From contig JAJZGM010000023.1 in the NCBI GenBank assembly GCA_021828525.1, positions 1-12,056 on the forward strand: 12,056 bases of DNA, given 5' to 3'. The translations under genes and the position numbers were made by a program. The notes below the pieces were generated by a model. The model was not told the DNA's origin. It did not search any database and saw only the letters and a list, made by a program, of their open reading frames with translations. This DNA is from Nitrospirota bacterium. Lineage in GTDB: Bacteria; Nitrospirota; Leptospirillia; Leptospirillales; Leptospirillaceae. Below, piece after piece: positions 6,329-12,056 of the stretch; within the stretch, counting starts at the first letter, position 1; each line of letters opens with the position of its first letter.

Positions 6329-7335
6329 CGCCCAGAGACGCCCTCCTTTCGCTCGTGAAGCGGGAATCCCTGTCTCGCAAGGAGATGAGCGGAATCATGG
6401 GAGAGATAATGGACGGCAAGGTTGAAGAGGCCCTGCTCGCCGGAATCACTGTGGCCCTTCTTTCCAAGGGTGAAACATCCCAGGAGATTTCTGGAGCTGT
6501 TGACGCTCTCCGGGCCCGTCAGTGCCACTTTCCGGAAAACGGAGAGGATGCGATCGATGTCTGCGGAACCGGAGGAGACAGGTCTGGAACAGTGAATCTT
6601 TCCACAGCCATATCCTTTGCCCTGGCAGGAGGCGGTATCAGGGTCATAAAGCACGGGAATCGGGCTATTTCGAGTCGGGCCGGTTCGGCCGACGTCCTTG
6701 AGGCGATGGGGCTCAGGATTGAGATGACCCCGGAGGAGGCGGCACGGCTTTACAGGGAAACAGGCCTGACCTTTCTCTTTGCTCCCCTTTATCACCCGGC
6801 TCTCCGGATTGTCGCAAAGGTCCGGCGGGAGCTTGGGATCAGGACCTTTTTCAACCTTCTGGGTCCCCTGGCCAATCCTGCCCGGGTTCCCAGACAAGTG
6901 GTGGGTGTTTATGAACGGGATCGGCTCGAGACCGTGGTTGATGTCCTATCCAGTACCGGAAGCGAGGAGGTCCTTGCGCTTTTTGGGAACGGGCTCGATG
7001 AGGTGAACCTTTCGTCGACGACGACAATGCTTCACCTTTCAGGTGGGAAAAAAACCTGGGCCGAATTGTCCGCCAGGGATTTTGGCCTTGATCCCTCCCC
7101 GCTCTCCGAAGCCATTGGGGGAGACAGGGATCAAAACGCCGCCCTGATCGTCAGAGTCCTCGAAGGAGACCGTTTTCCCCTCCGGAACTGGGTCCTGGCA
7201 GGGGCGGCTCCCGCCTTTCTTGTCGCTGGGAAGGTTTCGACCCTTAAGGAGGGAGTCGACGCTGCCAGGCGGGCCATCGATTCGGGATCGGCATTGGCTG
7301 TTTACCGGCGCTGGAAGGAGTTTTCCGCAACATGA
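6325..7335 (+). CDS. trpD: Anthranilate phosphoribosyltransferase
   Basis: This 336-aa protein has the usual TrpD length and is not fused to TrpG. It transfers ribose 5-phosphate from PRPP to anthranilate. Diagnostic elements: the PRPP loop CGTGGDRSGTVNLST (80-94), KHGNRAISSRAGSADVLE (109-126, anthranilate and PRPP contacts), HPAL (157-160), RTFFNLLGPLANPA (173-186) and the metal-binding D225-E226 in NGLDEV. The start ATG overlaps the trpG stop (ATGA at 6325-6328) and AAGGGA lies just upstream. It overlaps trpC by 4 nt in the same way. Confidence 0.98.
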   Translation: MTPRDALLSLVKRESLSRKEMSGIMGEIMDGKVEEALLAGITVALLSKGETSQEISGAVDALRARQCHFPENGEDAIDVCGTGGDRSGTVNLSTAISFALAGGGIRVIKHGNRAISSRAGSADVLEAMGLRIEMTPEEAARLYRETGLTFLFAPLYHPALRIVAKVRRELGIRTFFNLLGPLANPARVPRQVVGVYERDRLETVVDVLSSTGSEEVLALFGNGLDEVNLSSTTTMLHLSGGKKTWAELSARDFGLDPSPLSEAIGGDRDQNAALIVRVLEGDRFPLRNWVLAGAAPAFLVAGKVSTLKEGVDAARRAIDSGSALAVYRRWKEFSAT

Positions 7336-8129
7336 CTCTTCTTGGGCAAATCGTTGATGCAAAGCGGCTCGAGGTAGCGTCGGCCTCCCGGAAACGGCCT
7401 CTTTCCTCGCTTGAGAGGGAGGTCTCCCGGGCACCCTCTGTCAGGACCTTTGCTCCGAATCCTTCTCCTGATCAAGGGAGGCCGCGCATTATTGCGGAAA
7501 TGAAAAGGAGAAGCCCCTCGAGGGGACTCATCCGGGATCCCTATGATCCGGAAGGATTGGCAGAGACATACAGGAAGGGGGGTGCCTCCGCCCTTTCGAT
7601 CCTGACAGATGCCACCTTCTTTGGGGGAAGTCTGGAGGATCTGGGACGGGTCAGAATGTCTCCGGCAGGGGAAATACTCCCCCTTCTCCGGAAGGATTTC
7701 ATCATCGATCCCTACCAGGTGTGGGAAAGCCGGTGTGCCGGAGCCGATATTGTTCTTCTGATCGTCAGGATCCTGACTCAGCCGGAGCTTGTGGAATTCC
7801 TGGACCTTGCCCGGGCCCTCGGGATGGTGGCGCTTGTGGAAACACACACGGAAGAAGAGGTCTCCCGGGCTCTTGAGGCAGGGGCCGATCTCATTGGGGT
7901 CAACCACCGCGATCTCGATACGCTTTCGATCGATCGCGACAGGGGAGAGAGACTGGCCCGGATGATTCCCGGGGGAATCGGAAAGGTCGCCGAAAGCGGT
8001 CTCAGGACAAATGCCGATTATCGGCGCATGGGAGAAATCGGGTTTTCGGCCGTTCTCGTGGGAGAAGGGTTTCTCCTGTCGCCGGATCCCTTGCGGGCGC
8101 TCGAGGAGTTTCGTGGGACTCTGGATTAA
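7332..8129 (+). CDS. trpC: Indole-3-glycerol phosphate synthase
   Basis: This 265-aa (beta/alpha)8-barrel enzyme closes CdRP to indole-3-glycerol phosphate with loss of CO2 and water. Key residues are in place: K58 in IAEMKRRSPS (54-63, the substrate-binding lysine), LSILTD (88-93), K121 in LLRKDFIID (general acid), E170 in LVETH (general base region), N191 in IGVNHRDL and the phosphate-binding VAESGL (219-224). It is a stand-alone TrpC, not the TrpC-TrpF fusion of enterobacteria. GGAAGGAG about 11 nt upstream and the 4-nt overlap with trpD fix the start at 7332. Its 3' end overlaps trpF by 17 nt. Confidence 0.98.
   Translation: MTLLGQIVDAKRLEVASASRKRPLSSLEREVSRAPSVRTFAPNPSPDQGRPRIIAEMKRRSPSRGLIRDPYDPEGLAETYRKGGASALSILTDATFFGGSLEDLGRVRMSPAGEILPLLRKDFIIDPYQVWESRCAGADIVLLIVRILTQPELVEFLDLARALGMVALVETHTEEEVSRALEAGADLIGVNHRDLDTLSIDRDRGERLARMIPGGIGKVAESGLRTNADYRRMGEIGFSAVLVGEGFLLSPDPLRALEEFRGTLD
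8103..8108 (+). promoter_or_regulatory. RBS deciding the trpF GTG start
   Basis: GAGGAG lies inside the end of trpC, 4 nt before GTG 8113. No ATG is available at the family N-terminus (WIKICGIT), and the in-frame ATG at 8011 would add 34 non-homologous residues, so GTG 8113 is the start. Confidence 0.7.
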
Positions 8130-8754
8130 AATTTGCGGCATCACCCAGGAGGGGGATGCCCGGTTTGTCGAACAGTCAGGTGCAGATGCGGTCGGATTGG
8201 TTTTTTCGGAAAAATCCCCCCGATTTGTGACCCCAAAGACGGCGAAAGCGATCTGCCTCTCCCTTCCGGACACAGTCCAAAAAGTGGGTGTCTTTGTCGT
8301 GCCGGACTGGACAAAAATAAAGGAGATCCTAGACCAGGTCCCGCTCGATGTGATTCAGTGGCACGGCGGTCTTCTGGACACGGAAGGGTTTGAGAGATTG
8401 TCGGATTTCGGATTGCCCTGGATTTACGCCGTCCGGTGGTCGGGAGAGGGACCCCTCCCCAATCCGCCGACGGCCTTCAGGATCCTTGTGGAAGGACGGT
8501 CGGAAACGGCCCCCGGCGGAACAGGGAAGTCCTGGGATTATGGGCGTCTCTCAAAGGTGACCTCCCCACTTCCGTTGATCCTGTCGGGAGGTCTGTCTCC
8601 CGGAACGGTTGGAACGCTTCTTGAGAGGCTCAAGGAGACTCCCCTGGCGGGAGTCGACGTCTCCACTGGTGTGGAAAAGAGTCCGGGAATCAAGGATGAA
8701 CGGAAAATCATGGATTTTGTCCAAAGTGTGAGGGAGTGGGAGAGAAGGGCATGA
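8113..8754 (+). CDS. trpF: Phosphoribosylanthranilate isomerase
   Basis: This 213-aa barrel enzyme isomerises phosphoribosylanthranilate to CdRP. The N-terminal WIKICGIT carries the catalytic general base C8. Further marks are DAVGLVFSEKSPR (25-37), VGVFV (58-62), IQWHG (81-85, usually QLHG), PGGTGKSWDY (134-143), ILSGGLSPGTV (156-166) and VDVSTGVE (181-188). The barrel strand that normally ends in LLD, whose Asp is the general acid, reads ILVEGRS here, so Glu127 stands in that position. This is an unusual substitution that may still be functional. It starts with GTG inside trpC (17-nt overlap) and overlaps trpB by 4 nt (ATGA at 8751-8754). Identification is firm from motifs and operon position. 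Confidence 0.96.
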   Translation: MGLWIKICGITQEGDARFVEQSGADAVGLVFSEKSPRFVTPKTAKAICLSLPDTVQKVGVFVVPDWTKIKEILDQVPLDVIQWHGGLLDTEGFERLSDFGLPWIYAVRWSGEGPLPNPPTAFRILVEGRSETAPGGTGKSWDYGRLSKVTSPLPLILSGGLSPGTVGTLLERLKETPLAGVDVSTGVEKSPGIKDERKIMDFVQSVREWERRA

Positions 8755-9998
8755 AGGGAGGATTGACGCGAGAATCAATGAAACGGAAGGGCTCTCCGGT
8801 GCTTCCTGACATGAGGGGGTACTTTGGAGAGTTCGGTGGGCGATTCGTTTCGGAAACCCTGATGTCAGCTCTGCTCGAACTCGAGAAATCCTTCCGGGCC
8901 GCCTGGCGGGAAAAGGCCTTCCGTGATGAGTTCCGTGAGACTCTTGCCGACTATTCGGGAAGGCCGACTCCTCTTTATTTCGCAGAATCCCTCACAAGAG
9001 AAACAGGGGGGGCGGAGATCTGGCTCAAGCGGGAGGATCTTAACCACACGGGTGCCCACAAGATCACAAATGCCATTGGCCAGGCCCTGCTGGCACGACG
9101 AATGGGAAAAAGCCGCCTGATCGCCGAGACAGGGGCCGGGCAACATGGGGTCGCAACAGCCACCGTTGCGGCTCGTCTCGGGTTCGAGTGCCAGATTTAC
9201 ATGGGATCGGAAGATGTCCGGAGGCAGGCCCTGAATGTCTTTCGCATGAAGCTTCTCGGTTCCAGTGTCTGTCCGGTTGACACTGGGGGAAAGACTCTCA
9301 AGGATGCCATCAGCGAAGCTCTCCGGGACTGGTCACGCACCGTTCGAACCACGCATTATCTTTTGGGGACTGCCTTTGGCCCCCATCCCTTTCCCCTCAT
9401 TGTCCGCTCATTCCAGTCGGTCATCGGTCAGGAGGTCCGTCGTCAGATTCTTGCCAAAAAAGGCCGTCTTCCGGATATGCTGGTGGCTTGTGTGGGGGGA
9501 GGGAGCAATGCCATGGGCCTTTTTCATCCTTTTATCGGAGACGAATCGGTCAACATGTTCGGAGTGGAAGCCGGCGGACGCTCCATCACACCCGGTGAAC
9601 ATGCGGCCCGTTTTGCCGGAGGGAGCATTGGGGTCCTGCAGGGGACCAGGACCTTTGTCCTTCAAAACCCTGACGGACAGATCGAAAATACCCATTCTGT
9701 TTCGGCCGGTCTCGATTATTCGGCGGTGGGCCCTGAATTGGCCTATTACAGAGAAACGGGGCGAATGACTTTTGACTGGGTCGGGGACGACGAGGCTCTC
9801 GAGGCTTTTCAGAGACTCTCCCGGACTGAAGGGATCATTCCGGCCCTGGAAAGTTCCCATGCCATTGCCTATGGGGTCCGTCTCGCAAGAGCCATGACTC
9901 CTGACCAGATTGTCGTCATCAATCTTTCGGGTCGGGGGGACAAGGATGTCATGGAGGTTTCCAGGATTCTGGAGTCCAAAGGGGAGGTGGGTTCGTGA
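8751..9998 (+). CDS. trpB: Tryptophan synthase beta subunit
   Basis: This 415-aa PLP enzyme joins indole and serine to make tryptophan, in an alpha2-beta2 complex with TrpA. PLP lysine K104 lies in HTGAHKITNAIGQ (99-111). E126 in AETGAGQHGVA (125-135) is the catalytic acid/base. The phosphate-binding GGGSNAMG is at 249-256, GRSITPGEH at 276-284, and SGRGDKD is near the end (393-399). It is the standard TrpB1 form, with the N-terminal GYFGEFGGRFVSETLM. I chose ATG 8751 because it overlaps the trpF stop (ATGA) with GAGA/AGGG just upstream; ATG 8778 would shorten the protein to 406 aa. It overlaps trpA by 4 nt (GTGA). Confidence 0.98.
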   Translation: MKGGLTRESMKRKGSPVLPDMRGYFGEFGGRFVSETLMSALLELEKSFRAAWREKAFRDEFRETLADYSGRPTPLYFAESLTRETGGAEIWLKREDLNHTGAHKITNAIGQALLARRMGKSRLIAETGAGQHGVATATVAARLGFECQIYMGSEDVRRQALNVFRMKLLGSSVCPVDTGGKTLKDAISEALRDWSRTVRTTHYLLGTAFGPHPFPLIVRSFQSVIGQEVRRQILAKKGRLPDMLVACVGGGSNAMGLFHPFIGDESVNMFGVEAGGRSITPGEHAARFAGGSIGVLQGTRTFVLQNPDGQIENTHSVSAGLDYSAVGPELAYYRETGRMTFDWVGDDEALEAFQRLSRTEGIIPALESSHAIAYGVRLARAMTPDQIVVINLSGRGDKDVMEVSRILESKGEVGS

Positions 9999-10786
9999 CA
10001 GGCCGGATGGGTTCCGGGTCGATATGGCGCCGGGGATTCTCTCCCCCACCGCTCATTCCCTATCTCGTCGCGGGCGATCCTGACCTCGAAACAACTGCGG
10101 ATTATCTGAAGATGGCGGCTAAAAAAGGAGTATTCGCAGTCGAGCTTGGGATCCCTTTTTCAGATCCGACGGCCGACGGTCCGGTGATTCAGGCCGCCTC
10201 TCAGAGAGCCCTCAGACATGAGACGGCCCTGGAAAGCATTCTTGGATGGCTTTCGGGGATCTCCCCGGAGAACCTTCCCTCACTTTATCTGATGACCTAT
10301 TTCAACTTGTTCCATCACATGGGAGTGGAACGATTTTGCAGGGAGGCTCAGCGTTCTGGCAGAATTGCCGGTGTGGTCATCCCGGATCTTTCCTTCGAGG
10401 ACGGGGCGATCTATCGGCCGGTTTTCAGGGCCTATGGAATCAATCTCGTGGGATTCGTTTCTCCGACCACCTCACCGGCCAGGGCCCGGAAAATCGTCCG
10501 TGAATCCCGTGGATTCGTTTACTATGTCGGACTGATGGGTACGACGGGAAGTGCCCTGACACTGACCGATGAAACGCGCAGGATTGTGCGGGATCTTCGA
10601 CAGTGGACAAGTCTTCCCGTGTGCGTTGGATTCGGGATCTCCTCGGGAGCGATCGCCAGTGAGATTCTTGAATTTGCCGATGGTGTCATTGTCGGCAGCA
10701 GACTGGTCCAGGACGAGAGAGATCCCGACAGGTGGAAGAAAACCTTCGAGGAGTTTGTGTCATCAGCAGGGAAGGGTAAAGGATGA
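9995..10786 (+). CDS. trpA: Tryptophan synthase alpha subunit
   Basis: This 263-aa barrel protein cleaves indole-3-glycerol phosphate to indole and glyceraldehyde 3-phosphate and passes indole to TrpB. Catalytic E50 and D61 lie in VELGIPFSDPTADGP (49-63). Other family marks are YLVAGDPD (23-30), LMTYFN (99-104), VIPDLSFED (128-136, usually IPDLPxEE), SPTTS (156-160), the phosphate-loop GTTGS (182-186) and VGFGIS (211-216). It begins with GTG in a GTGA overlap with the trpB stop and has GGGGAGG 7 nt upstream. It ends in a 4-nt ATGA overlap with accD. Confidence 0.98.
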   Translation: MTGRMGSGSIWRRGFSPPPLIPYLVAGDPDLETTADYLKMAAKKGVFAVELGIPFSDPTADGPVIQAASQRALRHETALESILGWLSGISPENLPSLYLMTYFNLFHHMGVERFCREAQRSGRIAGVVIPDLSFEDGAIYRPVFRAYGINLVGFVSPTTSPARARKIVRESRGFVYYVGLMGTTGSALTLTDETRRIVRDLRQWTSLPVCVGFGISSGAIASEILEFADGVIVGSRLVQDERDPDRWKKTFEEFVSSAGKGKG

Positions 10787-11715
10787 AGGAAAAGAAGCGC
10801 TCAGGGTGGCTCGAAAAAAGGGACGGGGAAAGCAAGGCGGCAGACTCTCTCCCGCTCGAGTCTGCGGAGAGTGAAAAGAAGGTTCGGATTCCCGAGGGTC
10901 TGTGGATCAAATGCAATCATTGCCGCCAGATCGTCTACCGCAAAGAGGTCGAGCGGGCCGGTAAGGTGTGTCCCAAGTGCAATTATCACTTTCCCATAAC
11001 CCTCTCCGAACGGCTTGAACAGCTGGTCGATCCCGGGACCTTTGATGAATTTGCAGCCGACGTGGTCTCTTCCGATCCGCTCCATTTCTCGGACAGCCAG
11101 CGCTATGTCGAGAGGCTTCGTTCCGCCCAGAAAAAAACCGGCCTTGAAGATGCCATTCGGGTGGGGGAATGCAAAATCATGAATATGTCGGCAGTCCTCG
11201 GGGTTTTTTCCTTCCACTTCATGGGAGGTTCGATGGGCTCTGTCGTCGGAGAAAAAGTGGTCCGTGCGGCCGACAGAGCTCTGGAAAAAAGGTTTCCGCT
11301 TGTTCTGGTGACGGCCTCGGGAGGGGCAAGAATGCAGGAAGGGATCTTTTCCCTGATGCAGATGGCCAGGACCTCTTCTGCGGTTGGTCGTCTCAAGAAA
11401 GCGGGACTTCCCTATCTGACGGTTCTGACAGACCCGACCTTCGGGGGTGTGACCGCGAGCTTTGCCATGCTGGGAGACGTCATCATTGCCGAACCGCGGG
11501 CCTTGATCGGCTTTGCGGGACCCCGTGTTATCGAGCAAACCATCCGTCAGCAACTTCCGGAAGGGTTTCAGCGAGCGGAATTCCTTCTCGAACACGGGTT
11601 TGTCGATATGATTGTCGAAAGAAAGAAGCTCAAGGAGACCTTGGCCCAGATTCTCTGCCATCTGGGGCCTGGGCGCAGGGTGGGCTCCCTTTGCCAGGGG
11701 AGTCAGGCGGGGTGA
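10783..11715 (+). CDS. accD: Acetyl-CoA carboxylase carboxyltransferase beta subunit
   Basis: This 310-aa protein is the beta subunit of the carboxyltransferase that, with AccA, moves CO2 from biotin to acetyl-CoA to give malonyl-CoA for fatty-acid synthesis. The N-terminal zinc ribbon has four cysteines, C44-x2-C47 and C63-x2-C66 (KCNHCRQ, CPKCNYHF). The crotonase-like core shows MGGSMGSVVGEK (147-158), TASGGARMQEG (177-187), LTDPTFGGVTASFA (215-228) and FAGPRVIEQT (244-253). About 35 charged residues precede the zinc ribbon, longer than in E. coli. The start overlaps the trpA stop by 4 nt, with AGGGAAGGG upstream, and the stop overlaps folC by 4 nt. The accD-folC pair is common; its position behind trpFBA is also seen in other bacteria. 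Confidence 0.97.
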   Translation: MKEKKRSGWLEKRDGESKAADSLPLESAESEKKVRIPEGLWIKCNHCRQIVYRKEVERAGKVCPKCNYHFPITLSERLEQLVDPGTFDEFAADVVSSDPLHFSDSQRYVERLRSAQKKTGLEDAIRVGECKIMNMSAVLGVFSFHFMGGSMGSVVGEKVVRAADRALEKRFPLVLVTASGGARMQEGIFSLMQMARTSSAVGRLKKAGLPYLTVLTDPTFGGVTASFAMLGDVIIAEPRALIGFAGPRVIEQTIRQQLPEGFQRAEFLLEHGFVDMIVERKKLKETLAQILCHLGPGRRVGSLCQGSQAG

Positions 11716-12056
11716 GTTCCTCCTCGGTCCAGGACATTCTCTCCGGTCTGGGGCGATTCGGCATCAATCCCGGACTCGACCGGATTCGAGCAGTTCTGGG
11801 CTTCCTTGGAAATCCAGAAAAGGGCCCGTTCATATTTCAGATTGTCGGAACGAATGGAAAGGGGTCGACGGCTGCGGCAATCGACGCCATTCTCCGGGAG
11901 GCCGGATACCGGACCGGACGTTATACCTCCCCGCATCTTTCCGATGTGCGGGAAAGAATCATGATTTCCGGAAATCCTGTTCCGAGTCTTCTGTTTGAAT
12001 CCCTCGTGCGGGACGTCGAGACCCTTTGTCGAAGTCATCAGCTTGTTCTGACCTTT
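11712..12056 (+). CDS. folC: Folylpolyglutamate/dihydrofolate synthase (3' partial)
   Basis: About 115 N-terminal residues are visible before the window ends. The P-loop GTNGKGST (45-52) of the Mur ligase/FolC family is followed by AGYRTGRYTSPHL (63-75) and RERI (79-82), which are characteristic of FolC. It adds glutamate to dihydropteroate and/or tetrahydrofolate with ATP. The GTG start lies in a GTGA overlap with the accD stop, and AGGGGAG at 11696-11702 serves as RBS. The frame is open to the right edge and the visible length fits the N-terminus of a protein of about 420-440 aa. Whether it has both DHFS and FPGS activity cannot be judged from this part. Confidence 0.93.
   Translation, partial: MSSSSVQDILSGLGRFGINPGLDRIRAVLGFLGNPEKGPFIFQIVGTNGKGSTAAAIDAILREAGYRTGRYTSPHLSDVRERIMISGNPVPSLLFESLVRDVETLCRSHQLVLTF

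Noticed and set aside
7302..8273. A long open frame (323 codons) on the minus strand across trpC and trpF
   Set aside because: It lies wholly antisense to trpD end, trpC and trpF, its translation shows no family pattern, and long antisense frames are common in GC-rich coding sequence.

Overview
The window is an ordinary chromosomal segment of a bacterium with moderately high GC, estimated by eye in the mid-50s percent. Nothing fixes the species. The compact gene packing, the respiratory-type membrane genes and the overall protein style make me think of Nitrospirota, perhaps a Leptospirillum-like acidophile, but that is an impression, not a search result. I see no mobile elements, CRISPR arrays or complete RNA genes.

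Left part (1-1886). The window opens inside the 3' end of a gene for a B12-binding type radical SAM protein, which ends at 311. A strong A-tract/hairpin/T-tract terminator (328-361) follows. It probably works in both directions, because three minus-strand genes converge on it. Read in their own direction these are a two-TM protein of 156 aa with a soluble tail, a two-TM protein of 99 aa, and a five-TM, histidine-containing protein resembling the DUF420 (YozB/CtaM-like) family. They look like a small membrane-protein operon, perhaps linked to respiratory oxidase assembly.

Centre (1887-4230). A 50-bp divergent spacer with a TATAAT box separates that operon from a plus-strand gene for a Nudix hydrolase of the ADP-ribose pyrophosphatase type. 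Next come a small two-cluster ferredoxin-like protein and a sigma-54-type activator with PAS, AAA+ and Fis-type HTH domains. The PAS domain holds three cysteines.

Right part (4227-12056). A complete tryptophan pathway, trpE-trpG-trpD-trpC-trpF-trpB-trpA, continues into accD (acetyl-CoA carboxylase beta subunit) and folC (folylpolyglutamate/dihydrofolate synthase, cut by the window end). Every junction from the activator gene to folC overlaps: seven by 4 nt (ATGA or GTGA), trpE/trpG by 13 nt and trpC/trpF by 17 nt. The block should therefore be one translationally coupled transcript. It takes chorismate to tryptophan and also carries one fatty-acid and one folate gene. There is no room for a trp leader peptide or attenuator directly before trpE.

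The most interesting points are the sigma-54-type regulator coupled directly to trpE, its cysteine-bearing PAS domain next to a ferredoxin with odd cluster spacing, and a Glu where TrpF normally has its catalytic Asp. I found no clearly new defence or mobile system.
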